Assembly (NCBI GenBank): GCA_964426355.1
Contig: CAYRRA010000034.1
Coordinates: forward strand, 1 to 25,957
Source: JAJFTV01 sp964426355
GTDB lineage: Bacteria; Chloroflexota; Anaerolineae; Anaerolineales; Anaerolineaceae
DNA length: 25,957 bases
Reading direction: 5' to 3'
Positions 6,064-14,433 of the stretch are shown here, in pieces. The position numbers were made by a program, and so were the translations under genes. The notes under the pieces were generated by a model. The model made no database searches and had not been told where the DNA came from. It saw nothing but the letters and a program-made list of their open reading frames with translations. Position 1 is the first letter of the stretch, and the number at the start of each line of letters is the position of its first letter.

Positions 6064-7605
6064 TTATTCCCACTCAATGCTGGAGAGTGGCTTGCTGGTG
6101 ATGTCATAGACCACGCGATTTACACCCGTTACTTCATTCACAATTCTGTTAGCAATGCGCGCAAGAAGTTCATGAGGCAGGCGCATCCAATCTGCGGTCA
6201 TGAAATCCTCTGTGCTGACTGCCCGCAAGGCAATGGTTTCCTGGTAGGTGCGTTGATCGCCCATCACACCAACCGAACGCACCGGCAACAGTACGGCAAA
6301 CGCCTGGGCACTGCCGCCCTGGTCAGAGAACAGCAAACCGGCGCGACCAAGCTCTTCGGTGAAGATGGCATCGGCTGCGCGCAGATATTCGAGCCGCTCA
6401 AAGGTGATTTCTCCCAGGCAGCGTACCGCCAACCCGGGACCGGGGAATGGCTGTCGCCAGACCAGTTCGCGCGGCAGCCCGAGAGCTTCTCCAACAGCGC
6501 GCACCTCATCTTTGAAAAGATACCGGAGAGGTTCAATCAGGTCGAAATTCAAATCAGGGGGCAGACCGCCAACGTTGTGATGCGTTTTGATGCGGGCTGC
6601 TTTTGCACGATCCGGCGCACTGGATTCAACCACGTCCGGGTAGATTGTGCCTTGAACGAGAAAACGCGGTACACCCAGTTTTCGCGCTTCTACCTCGAAG
6701 GTGCGGATGAAAGTTTCGCCGATGATGCGGCGTTTTTCTTCCGGATCACTCACGTTTTTTAGCTTCGTCAAGAATGTATCTGCCGCATCGACTACCACCA
6801 GGTTGACGCCCAGGTTATTACGAAAGGCTTTTTCCACCTGGCTACGTTCATCCTGGCGAAGCAGCCCATGATCGACAAACACACCTGTAAGCTGGCTGCC
6901 GATGGCGCGATGCACCAATGCCGTAGCTACGCTGGAGTCGACGCCGCCACTGACTGCAGAAAGCACGCTTTCCTCACCAACCTGTGCCCGAATGTTTTCC
7001 ACCGCCTGGGAGATGATCGAAGCGGGCGTCCAGGCAGGTGCTGCGCCACAAATATCAACGGTAAACCGTCGCAGGATTTCCTTTCCGCCAGGCGTGTGAT
7101 GCACTTCGGGGTGAAATTGAAGCGCATAGTATTTTCCATTATCCGAGCAGATGGCAGCAATTGGGCTGTTGGCGCTGCATCCTAACAAGTTGAAACCGGT
7201 TGGCACTGCTTCGATACGGTCGCCATGAGACATCCAGACCTGCTGTTTGCCTTGTGGAAGCAAGACATTCTCCTGGGTGGTCTCAAATTCAGCCAGACCG
7301 TATTCGCGTTCGGCTGAAGATGCCACCCGTCCCCCAAAAGCCAGGGTAAGAAGCTGCATACCGTAGCATATTCCCAGCACAGGTAGACCGGATTTGAGGA
7401 TGTAGCCAGGTAGGGTCGGGGCATTTGCTTCATAGGCAGATGCCGGACCGCCTGAGAGTATGAAACCTTTGGGGTGGTGGTTGAGCACGCTCTCTTCTGA
7501 CGCATCCCAGGGGAGAAGCTCGCAGTAAACATTTGCTTCGCGTACTCTGCGGGCAATCAACTGGCTGTATTGTGAGCCGAAGTCGAGGATGATGATGGTA
7601 TCCAT
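6064..7605 (-). CDS. guaA: GMP synthase (glutamine-hydrolysing)
   Basis: GuaA converts XMP, glutamine and ATP to GMP. The 513-residue protein has the class I amidotransferase domain first (LDFGSQYSQLIARRV; GICYGMQ with catalytic Cys80; HPEVHHTPGG with His165 and Glu167). The ATP pyrophosphatase domain follows with PP-loop SGGVDSS at 219-225, and then the dimerisation domain ending PLSSIEWE. Both activities look intact. ATG 7605 is preferred; a GTG six bases upstream overlaps the xpt stop. The ribosome site is weak (ACAGAG), so translation is probably coupled to xpt. The adjacent xpt product makes XMP, the substrate of GuaA, so the pair turns salvaged xanthine into GMP. Confidence 0.97.
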   Translation of the reverse strand: MDTIIILDFGSQYSQLIARRVREANVYCELLPWDASEESVLNHHPKGFILSGGPASAYEANAPTLPGYILKSGLPVLGICYGMQLLTLAFGGRVASSAEREYGLAEFETTQENVLLPQGKQQVWMSHGDRIEAVPTGFNLLGCSANSPIAAICSDNGKYYALQFHPEVHHTPGGKEILRRFTVDICGAAPAWTPASIISQAVENIRAQVGEESVLSAVSGGVDSSVATALVHRAIGSQLTGVFVDHGLLRQDERSQVEKAFRNNLGVNLVVVDAADTFLTKLKNVSDPEEKRRIIGETFIRTFEVEARKLGVPRFLVQGTIYPDVVESSAPDRAKAARIKTHHNVGGLPPDLNFDLIEPLRYLFKDEVRAVGEALGLPRELVWRQPFPGPGLAVRCLGEITFERLEYLRAADAIFTEELGRAGLLFSDQGGSAQAFAVLLPVRSVGVMGDQRTYQETIALRAVSTEDFMTADWMRLPHELLARIANRIVNEVTGVNRVVYDITSKPLSSIEWE

Positions 7606-7607
7606 GT

Positions 7608-8180
7608 TCACTCTGTAAAGATGATTTTGTTCTTGTCTAGCGAGTCGATGCAGACCAGGGTTTCGATGGGCACATTCAGCCCCATCAGTTTTTCGCGTCC
7701 GCCCTCAAACGATTTTTCAATCAATGCACCGATCCCAACCAACCGAGCGCCGGCGGCTTCGATCAAGCGAGCCAACCCGCAAATGGTCTCTCCGGAGGCA
7801 AGAAAGTCATCGATGATCAATACAGGGGTATCACGCGGTAGATATTCGGGCGAAACAATCAGTTCCACCTTGATTCCTTTGGTGTGTGATGGCGCAACGG
7901 TGAGATACACATCACTGGGCATGGTAACGGGTTTGTGTTTACGAGCGTACACGACTGGTAGATCGAGGTAGCGTCCTGCCATTAACGCGGGCGCAATACC
8001 TGAGATTTCCGCGGTGAGAATGAGCTCTGCGCCAACCTGTGCAAAGCGCCGCCCAAATTCTTTTCCGCACTCATCCATCAGTACCGGGTCGACTTTATGA
8101 TTGATAAAGCCATCTACCTTGAGAATCCCATTTCCCAGGCTTTTGCCGTCCCTGAGAATGCGTTCTTTAAGCAACTGCAT
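7608..8180 (-). CDS. xpt: Xanthine phosphoribosyltransferase
   Basis: A type I phosphoribosyltransferase of 190 residues, close to the length of the Bacillus enzyme, which makes XMP from xanthine and PRPP in the cytoplasm. The PRPP-binding motif VLIIDDFLASGET is at 120-132. Other Xpt-like blocks are NHKVDP, AEISGIAPAL and YARKHKP. The start is set at ATG 8180, where GGAGG lies 5 bases upstream; a longer frame to 8267 has no such site. The stop overlaps the potential GTG of guaA, so the two genes form an operon. No purine riboswitch core was recognised in the 130-base leader, although xpt is the classic guanine-riboswitch gene in Bacillus. Confidence 0.92.
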   Translation of the reverse strand: MQLLKERILRDGKSLGNGILKVDGFINHKVDPVLMDECGKEFGRRFAQVGAELILTAEISGIAPALMAGRYLDLPVVYARKHKPVTMPSDVYLTVAPSHTKGIKVELIVSPEYLPRDTPVLIIDDFLASGETICGLARLIEAAGARLVGIGALIEKSFEGGREKLMGLNVPIETLVCIDSLDKNKIIFTE

Positions 8181-8215
8181 GCAAACCTCCGTGAATAAAG
8201 AAAAGTTGTTCAGAC

Positions 8216-8245
8216 ATTTTACAATGGAGTACAGCATTTGAACAA
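8216..8245 (-). promoter_or_regulatory. Candidate promoter for xpt-guaA
   Basis: On the minus strand TTGTTC (8240-8245), an 18-base spacer and TAAAAT (8216-8221) lie 36 bases before the xpt start. This would make xpt-guaA independent of the upstream transporter gene. Confidence 0.5.
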
Positions 8246-8279
8246 GGGAAATATTATCTTCCTTCAATCGTCTTTCCCT
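8245..8279 (-). terminator. Weak hairpin between transporter gene and xpt
   Basis: A perfect 7-bp stem AGGGAAA/TTTCCCT with a 21-base loop lies 31 bases beyond the transporter stop. It has no U-run and touches the -35 box of the xpt promoter, so a terminator role is uncertain. Confidence 0.25.
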
Positions 8280-8309
8280 AGAGCACTATGCTGTTGAGTG
8301 AGGGGAGGT

Positions 8310-10148
8310 TTACAAATTCCAGAAGAGCGCCAACCCCGCCAGGAGCACGGCAAAATTAATCAGGAAAAGCAACCAACCCGCTTTGAGGAAATCCGAAAAG
8401 CGGTAGTTTGCTGGTGCGATCATCATGATATTGACTGGATGAGCGATGGGCGTCAGGAAAGATGCCGAGCACCCAATGGCGGCAGCCACAGCCACCGCCT
8501 GCGGGTTGACGCCCATTTGTAAAGCGGTGCTGATCATTACAGGTCCGCTGACCATAGCGGTAATTTGCCCTCCCATCACCTGGGTGAGCATTGCGCTCAG
8601 CAGGTATGCGCCGGCAGCCACGCCGATGGGTCCGAACGGTTCAATGATTGGGATGATGGCTTGTCCGATCAACTCTGCCAAACCGGTATTAACCATACCC
8701 ACACTGACGACATACATCCCGGCGATGACAAAAAGGGTTTGCCATTCGATGGATTGGTATGCCTCTTCCATGCTGTTCATTTTCAGGAGAATGGTGAGAA
8801 GTGCACCGATTAACATGCTGAGATAGACCGGCACGCCTGCAATGGAGGCGGCGATGGCAGCCAACATGATTGAAACCGATAGAATGGCGTTGCGGATGTC
8901 GACGGGTTGGTCGGCGGGATTGGGTTCAAAGACGATGAAATCCGGGTTAACCTTTAGCGATCTGATTTGAGCTGTAGTACCCACCAGTAGCAGCGAATCG
9001 CCCAAAGCCAGCTTAATCTCACCCACGCTGGTGCGGTAATTCTGGTCGCGGCGTTTTAATGCCACCACAGTCAACCCGAAGCGCTGCCGGAACCCGATTT
9101 CTTTCAAGTTTTGTCCCTGGGCTTTTGAATGCGGTGAGAGGATGGCTTCTGCAAAAATCAAACCATGTGAACTGAGCGACCCGTTTTTTTGTGCTGAGCT
9201 AAATCTGAGCTGAAGTGTTTTAAGAAAACCGATTTTTTCTGATCGCCCCAAGATGAGCAATACATCATTTTTTTGAATCAGTTGATCAGGACAGGGCAAA
9301 ATGAATTCCTCTTTTGCTCTACGGATGGCAACGATGGTTACGCCCCAATGATGACCCAATCCGATTTGTTCCAGGTTTTTCCCAATCACAGGGGAATCGG
9401 GTAAGATTTCTACTTCCCACAGTCTTTCGTTGAGCTGGTACATGTTTTCTAGCTCGCTTCCGGTGAGCTGGCGGAGGGTTTGCTCTGCGGCAGGTTCACG
9501 GTTTGGCAATAATTTGCTGCCGAACAGACCCAAAAAAATGACCCCGGCGATCAACATCAGTCCTCCGGTGGGGGTAAAGTCGAGCATGTTCAAAGACGAT
9601 TGTGGAGGTGTAGCGATTTTCAACAGATCACTCATGATGATATTGGCAGTGGTGAAGTAGGTGGCAGAACCGCCCAGCAAGCTTCCAAATGCAACCGGGA
9701 TTAACAATTTGCTGGGTTTGATGCCGGTGCGCCGCGAAACCTCAACCGCACTCTGCATAACCAGTGCGCCTGCTGCTACATTGTTAATGAAAAGAGAGAA
9801 AAACGCGGTGACAATGGTGAGCAGGGTAATTAACCGGCTTTCGCTCGTTCCGCTAAGCTTCAAGATAGACCGGGCAATCCAACGGGTAATCCCGCTTTTA
9901 TCGAGGGCACGCGTGATGATGAATAACGCCAATAGGGTAATGACCACCGGTTGACTGAAGCCAGAAATGGTCTGGATGGCGTCTTGAGGTGAATTTGCTG
10001 GACCAAGAATGGAAAACCCCAGAAGTTGGAAAACGCCTAAAACTACCGCAGCCAACAATGCAGCCAAATCCAGACGGATACGGTTTGTGATGACAGCAGC
10101 AAGCGTGAGTGTCAAGACAATAATCCAAATCCACTGTGAAAGATTCAT
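8310..10148 (-). CDS. SLC13/DASS-type anion transporter with two RCK_C domains
   Basis: A 612-residue inner-membrane protein. About five hydrophobic helices (1-215) are followed by two cytoplasmic RCK_C (TrkA-C) domains at roughly 243-312 and 330-400, then a second helix set to the end. The family hairpin signature FSLFINNVAAGALV at 117-130 and the matching SFLTPIAHPVN near 570 fit the sodium-coupled DASS fold, in which members carry sulfate or dicarboxylates. RCK_C pairs between the two halves are typical of the SLC13 subgroup often annotated as sulfate or citrate carriers. The substrate cannot be read from the sequence. ATG 10148 is chosen because AGAGGAAA lies about 10 bases upstream, against a longer frame to 10277. 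It precedes xpt on the same strand but probably has its own promoter. Confidence 0.85.
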   Translation of the reverse strand: MNLSQWIWIIVLTLTLAAVITNRIRLDLAALLAAVVLGVFQLLGFSILGPANSPQDAIQTISGFSQPVVITLLALFIITRALDKSGITRWIARSILKLSGTSESRLITLLTIVTAFFSLFINNVAAGALVMQSAVEVSRRTGIKPSKLLIPVAFGSLLGGSATYFTTANIIMSDLLKIATPPQSSLNMLDFTPTGGLMLIAGVIFLGLFGSKLLPNREPAAEQTLRQLTGSELENMYQLNERLWEVEILPDSPVIGKNLEQIGLGHHWGVTIVAIRRAKEEFILPCPDQLIQKNDVLLILGRSEKIGFLKTLQLRFSSAQKNGSLSSHGLIFAEAILSPHSKAQGQNLKEIGFRQRFGLTVVALKRRDQNYRTSVGEIKLALGDSLLLVGTTAQIRSLKVNPDFIVFEPNPADQPVDIRNAILSVSIMLAAIAASIAGVPVYLSMLIGALLTILLKMNSMEEAYQSIEWQTLFVIAGMYVVSVGMVNTGLAELIGQAIIPIIEPFGPIGVAAGAYLLSAMLTQVMGGQITAMVSGPVMISTALQMGVNPQAVAVAAAIGCSASFLTPIAHPVNIMMIAPANYRFSDFLKAGWLLFLINFAVLLAGLALFWNL

Positions 10149-10222
10149 CGGTAATGCATTTCCTCTATAAGGTAAAATTCTCAGCGAAGATGGTATCAAG
10201 CTCGCAGAGGGGTAACGAGGTT

Positions 10223-10258
10223 GTGCCCGTGTTTGTCTTACCAGGTGAGCACGGGCGC
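10223..10258 (-). promoter_or_regulatory. Structured leader hairpin upstream of the transporter gene
   Basis: GTGCCCGTG at 10223-10231 pairs with CACGGGCGC at 10250-10258 (one wobble pair). The enclosed CTTAC and GTGAG pair again around CAG. It lies between the candidate -10 at 10342 and the start at 10148, so it would be in the transcript leader. Role unknown. Confidence 0.5.
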
Positions 10259-10341
10259 GTTGAAAATGACAGATCACCGAATAGCATTATTTAACCAAGT
10301 ACCGGTTCAATGGAATATTGATTCTGCAAAGTGTTTTGGGA

Positions 10342-10369
10342 ATTATACAACGTAATAATCACATACGAA
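10342..10369 (-). promoter_or_regulatory. Candidate promoter for the transporter gene
   Basis: On the minus strand TTCGTA, a 16-base spacer and a consensus TATAAT (10342-10347) precede a leader of about 190 bases. The -35 match is poor, three of six. Confidence 0.4.
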
Positions 10370-10433
10370 TTGTTTTTTTAGAAGCCATATTCGAGTCTTT
10401 CGCTGCTGGTTATGTGTGTTAGAATCGCTTATT

Positions 10434-11096
10434 ATGTTTCGACTGGTACTGGCTTCTGGTTCACCTCGCCGCCGTGAAATGCTTTCCTGGACAGGTTTGG
10501 AGTTTTCGCTTTGCCAGGTGGATGTGGATGAAACTCCGCGGGAAGGTGAAAACCCTGCCGATTATGTTCGCCGCCTGGCAATTGAAAAGGCAAAGGCAGC
10601 TATTGTAGGCGGGATGAATTGTGATTTTGTTTTGGCTGCAGACACCACAGTGGCAGATGGGATGCTGATCCTGGGAAAACCCGCCAATGCTGATGAGGCT
10701 TACAAAATGCTAAAAAGCCTTCGTTCCCGAAGTCACCGGGTTTTCACAGCTTTAGCGCTAATGCGTCCTGATGACCCTTTTGTGAATATCGAATTATGTG
10801 GTTCGCTGGTGCCGATGCGCTCGTACTCGAACCGAGAAATACAAGAATATATTGCTTCCGGCGATCCGATGGATAAAGCTGGTGCGTATGCCATACAAAA
10901 TAGCGCATTTCACCCAGTGGATGGTTTTCAGGGTTGCTTCGCCAATGTAATGGGGCTTCCGCTTTGCCACCTGGTACGCATGTTTCAAAGAATGGGGATA
11001 GAATCGACAACAAATGTGCCTCAAATTTGTCAGCAGAAGAATGATTATACCTGCCCGATCTTTCAGGCAGTCCTGGATGGAAAAAATATTGGCTGA
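10434..11096 (+). CDS. maf: Maf/HAM1-type nucleoside triphosphate pyrophosphatase
   Basis: Maf proteins hydrolyse non-canonical or excess pyrimidine NTPs (dTTP, UTP, m5UTP) in the cytoplasm. The motifs are in order: LASGSPRRREML at the start, AADTTV at 68-73 with the catalytic-type Asp, SHRVFTA at 100-106 and DKAGAYAIQ at 147-155. The length is 220 residues, some 20-30 more than usual, because of a tail after the domain (TNVPQICQQ then DYTCPIF) that I cannot place. A start at ATG 10434 puts the first motif at residue 7. An upstream GTG at 10416 is possible, but neither has a clear ribosome site. The next gene starts about 30 bases after the stop, so maf, the penicillin-binding protein and rsgA may be cotranscribed. 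Confidence 0.9.
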   Translation: MFRLVLASGSPRRREMLSWTGLEFSLCQVDVDETPREGENPADYVRRLAIEKAKAAIVGGMNCDFVLAADTTVADGMLILGKPANADEAYKMLKSLRSRSHRVFTALALMRPDDPFVNIELCGSLVPMRSYSNREIQEYIASGDPMDKAGAYAIQNSAFHPVDGFQGCFANVMGLPLCHLVRMFQRMGIESTTNVPQICQQKNDYTCPIFQAVLDGKNIG

Positions 11097-11128
11097 CAGC
11101 CTGAATAGTGACCTGGAGGAAGATGAAA

Positions 11129-13378
11129 ATGAGATTTCGCGTTGCTTTATTGTATCTGGTTCTCTGTCTTATTCTGATCTCGTGTGTCCCGGATGGCTCT
11201 CCATCTGAAGAGCAAGAGGTTGAAGCAACCTTTACTGCTGAAGCCACGCTGCCGGGACCGCAGGTAAATACCACGCGCGTCCCGGACACACAGATGGTTG
11301 CAGCCGAATTTTTGGAAACCTGGAAAACAGAAAATTACGAGCAGTTATATGCTTACCTTTCCCGGCTTACGAAAGAAGCGGTGACGCTAGAGGATTTTAC
11401 CAAGCGCTATTCTGATGTGGCAATTAATTTGACATTGCAAACCATCGATTACGAAATTCTTTCCTCTTTAACCAATCCATCTGCTGCGCAGGTGGCTTAT
11501 CGCGTAACTTTTCATACGGCGATGATTGGTGATTTGCAGCGCGATATGGTGATGAACCTGATTTTGGAAGACAACCAGTGGCGCGTTCAATGGCAGGAAG
11601 GCATGATTCTACCGGAACTGGAGGGGGGAAACCGTCTGGCGATTGATTATCAAATCCCAACGCGTGGCAACATTTATGATCGTAATGGAAAAGCACTGGC
11701 GGCTGAGACCGACGCAGTGGCATTGGGGATTACTTCCGGAGAGATATTGGCTTCGGAGGAAGCCACTTTGCTGGTCAATCTGGCTTTGCTAACCGGAAAA
11801 ACCGCCAATCAAATTTACTCATTGTATGAAAACCTTGGTCCCGGTTGGTATGTATCGGTAGGTGAAGCGACGCGCCAGGAAGTGGATAGTCGGATGAATG
11901 TTCTCTCCGGGCTGGACGGTTTAGTGATGACTAATTATCGGGCACGATATTATTACGATCAGATTGCCCCCCACGTGGTGGGTTATGTTCAACCGATTTA
12001 TGCTGAAGACCTGGAAGAATACCGCCGGATGGGGTATCGTGGCGATGAAAAAGTGGGCAGTACGGGGCTTGAAAAATGGGGTGAGACGTACCTGGCTGGT
12101 AAAAGGGGCGTATCTGTGTACGTGGTGAACAGCCAGGGGCAGGTTGTTACCCGCATTGCGGAAAGCCAGGCGGAACCAGCCAACTCCATCTATACGACCT
12201 TTGATAGTACTTTTCAATATAATGTGCAGCGATCACTGTTGGGTTTCCTGGGCGCGATTGTTGTCTTGGAACGGGATACGGGGCGAGTGCTGGCAATGGC
12301 TTCGACCCCCAGTTTTGATGCCAATTTATTTCAGCCTGAAAATTTCAACAGTGGATATTCTTTGAACAGCATCCTGGAATCTAACAATCGCCCATTGCTC
12401 AATCGTGCTGCGCAGGGTGTTTACCCGCTTGGCTCGGTGTTTAAACCGATCACGATGGCGGCTGCATTGGAAAGCGGAATTTACCAGGCTGACACGATAT
12501 ATGATTGCCAGCATACCTTTACTGAGCTCCCCAATACCACGTTGTACGACTGGACATGGGATTATCACGGCAGAACCATCGCGCCCAGCGGTTTGCTGAC
12601 TCTCCAGGAAGGCTTAATGCGCTCCTGTAACCCGTATTTCTGGCACATTGGATTGGATTTATACCACCAGAACATGCCAAACATGATCCCTGATATGGCG
12701 CGTGCTTTTGGTTTAGGCAGTCCAACCCGGATACTGCAAGTGGCTGAAGAAAGCGGCAATATCCCAGACCCACAAAATGATGGCGATGCGGTACAGCTTG
12801 CGATTGGGCAGGGAGCCATGCTTGGAACGCCTTTACAGACGGCGGCTTATGCGGCTGCGTTGGGGAATGGGGGCATATTGTATCGTCCGCAGGTGGTTGA
12901 AAAGATAGCATCTGCCGATGGTACGAATGTCTATGAATTTGAGCCAATCATCAATGGCACGCTGCCGATTTCAGAAGAAAACCTGAAGATTGTTCAGGAA
13001 GCCATGTTGATGGTGGTAGAGAATACCCGTGGAACGGCGTACCGCGAGTTCTCCAACTTGAATGTAAAAATTTACGGTAAAACAGGCACCGCTACAGGTA
13101 ATTGTCAAGAGCCACATGCCTGGTTTACCGGGTACACCGATATGAATGACCCAAGCAGACCGGATATTGCCATTGCTGTATTGGCTGAGTGCGCCGGGCA
13201 GGGGTCTGATATTGCTGCGCCCATTTTTCGACGGGTGTTGGAGTATTATTTCTTTGGTCAGCCGAGTCGCTTATATCCCTGGGAGGCATCTTTCTTCGTC
13301 ACACGCACAGCTACACCGCTACCCAGCGATACGCCCACACCCGGACCCAGCCTGACGCCGGAACCCGAACAGGAATAA
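11129..13378 (+). CDS. Class B penicillin-binding lipoprotein, MecA-like layout
   Basis: A peptidoglycan DD-transpeptidase of 749 residues anchored outside the membrane. The signal peptide ends in lipobox LIS-Cys19. Residues 52-165 look like the NTF2-like MecA_N domain, 170-345 the dimerisation domain (PTRGNIYDRNG), and 375-715 the transpeptidase. The active-site motifs are S436-x-x-K439 (GSVFK), S499-C-N and K651-T-G. The last 20 residues are Pro/Thr/Glu-rich. Of ATG 11123 and ATG 11129, the second lies 8 bases after GGAGGA and gives the cleaner signal peptide. The domain order resembles staphylococcal PBP2a, but low beta-lactam affinity cannot be deduced. rsgA follows after two bases, so the pair is probably coupled. 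Confidence 0.9.
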   Translation: MRFRVALLYLVLCLILISCVPDGSPSEEQEVEATFTAEATLPGPQVNTTRVPDTQMVAAEFLETWKTENYEQLYAYLSRLTKEAVTLEDFTKRYSDVAINLTLQTIDYEILSSLTNPSAAQVAYRVTFHTAMIGDLQRDMVMNLILEDNQWRVQWQEGMILPELEGGNRLAIDYQIPTRGNIYDRNGKALAAETDAVALGITSGEILASEEATLLVNLALLTGKTANQIYSLYENLGPGWYVSVGEATRQEVDSRMNVLSGLDGLVMTNYRARYYYDQIAPHVVGYVQPIYAEDLEEYRRMGYRGDEKVGSTGLEKWGETYLAGKRGVSVYVVNSQGQVVTRIAESQAEPANSIYTTFDSTFQYNVQRSLLGFLGAIVVLERDTGRVLAMASTPSFDANLFQPENFNSGYSLNSILESNNRPLLNRAAQGVYPLGSVFKPITMAAALESGIYQADTIYDCQHTFTELPNTTLYDWTWDYHGRTIAPSGLLTLQEGLMRSCNPYFWHIGLDLYHQNMPNMIPDMARAFGLGSPTRILQVAEESGNIPDPQNDGDAVQLAIGQGAMLGTPLQTAAYAAALGNGGILYRPQVVEKIASADGTNVYEFEPIINGTLPISEENLKIVQEAMLMVVENTRGTAYREFSNLNVKIYGKTGTATGNCQEPHAWFTGYTDMNDPSRPDIAIAVLAECAGQGSDIAAPIFRRVLEYYFFGQPSRLYPWEASFFVTRTATPLPSDTPTPGPSLTPEPEQE

Positions 13379-13380
13379 GC

Positions 13381-14292
13381 ATGTCCAGGCTGCAAGGACG
13401 GGTGATCCGTCTTCAAGCAGGTTTTTATTTCGTTCAGACAGAAGACAGAGTCTATTCGTGTAAACTGCGCGGACGTTTTAAAAAAGGTCCTGTCTCCGAA
13501 GATCTGGTCGCAGTGGGTGACATCGTGAAGTTTTCTCTGTTGACCGATGGCGGCGGCGTGATCGAACAGGTTGAAGAACGAAAAAGCGCGTTTATCCGCA
13601 AAGCACCCAGTGCACGCGGTGAATACAAACAGGTCCTACTGGCAAACGCAGATCAAATTATCCTGGTGTTTGCCGCAGCACGCCCAGATCCGCTGATGCG
13701 TATGCTGGATCGTTTCCTGGTCATTTCCGAGAAAGAAGAGATTCCCCCGGTTATTGTGGTGAACAAGATTGACCTGGTGGGAAAGGAACAAGCTGCAGAG
13801 CAGTTTTCGATGTACCCGCCGTTGGGGTATCCTGTCTTGTTGACCTCTGTGGTTGATAAGATGGGTCTGGAAGAATTTCGCAGCCAGCTTATCGGTAAAA
13901 TTTCACTGCTGGCAGGACCCTCCGGTGTGGGGAAATCGAGCCTTTTGAATGCCATTCAACCTGAATTGGGTCTGCAAGTGGGCAGGGTGAGCCATGTTCA
14001 GGCTCGGGGTCGTCACACCACTGTTGTCCGCGAGCTTTTCCCATTGCGGGAGGGCGGATATGTGGCGGATATGCCCGGTCTGCGTAGTCTGTCGCTGTGG
14101 GATATCGAGCCAGAAGAGCTGGACGGCTACTTTCCGGAGTTGCGCGATCTGGTTTCGGCGTGTCGTTTTAACGATTGCACTCATCAAATGGAACCGGGGT
14201 GTGCAGTGATTAAAGCGGTAAACGAGGGCACAATTCACCCAGACCGGTATGAATCCTATTTGCGTATGCGTTTAGGTGAGGAGGAAGGGTGA
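13381..14292 (+). CDS. rsgA: Ribosome small-subunit GTPase RsgA (YjeQ/EngC)
   Basis: RsgA checks late 30S maturation and hydrolyses GTP on the ribosome. The 303-residue protein has an OB-fold (1-75), then a circularly permuted GTPase in which NKID (128-131) precedes the Walker A GPSGVGKSS (179-187) and DMPG (230-233). A zinc motif follows, C261-x4-C266-x-H268-x5-C274. All family landmarks are intact and the length is normal. The start is two bases after the stop of the penicillin-binding protein gene and lacks a strong ribosome site of its own, which points to coupled translation. The next gene downstream has its own strong promoter. Confidence 0.96.
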   Translation: MSRLQGRVIRLQAGFYFVQTEDRVYSCKLRGRFKKGPVSEDLVAVGDIVKFSLLTDGGGVIEQVEERKSAFIRKAPSARGEYKQVLLANADQIILVFAAARPDPLMRMLDRFLVISEKEEIPPVIVVNKIDLVGKEQAAEQFSMYPPLGYPVLLTSVVDKMGLEEFRSQLIGKISLLAGPSGVGKSSLLNAIQPELGLQVGRVSHVQARGRHTTVVRELFPLREGGYVADMPGLRSLSLWDIEPEELDGYFPELRDLVSACRFNDCTHQMEPGCAVIKAVNEGTIHPDRYESYLRMRLGEEEG

Positions 14293-14324
14293 AATTTTTC
14301 ACAAATAATAGTGATTGGATTGAT

Positions 14325-14353
14325 TTGACAAGGTTTTTTTTTCAGGGTATACT
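14325..14353 (+). promoter_or_regulatory. Near-consensus promoter of the peptide transporter operon
   Basis: TTGACA (14325-14330), a 17-base spacer and TATACT (14348-14353) are the best sigma-70-type boxes in the window. They lie 80 bases before the first ATPase gene. No operator palindrome is obvious around it. Confidence 0.8.
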
Positions 14354-14433
14354 GTTTTCTACTCTGATGCTATGAAATGGCATATGCCCCCGGCAATTTT
14401 ATCTCCACTCAAACTGAATAGAGGACCTCTTAT

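Noticed and set aside
6058..6762. A 234-codon plus-strand frame opposite guaA
   Set aside because: It lies wholly antisense to an intact guaA with all catalytic motifs, has no ribosome site and a composition dictated by the other strand.
8181..8309. Guanine riboswitch before xpt
   Set aside because: None of the conserved loop sequences could be recognised by eye and the leader is too short after the candidate promoter.
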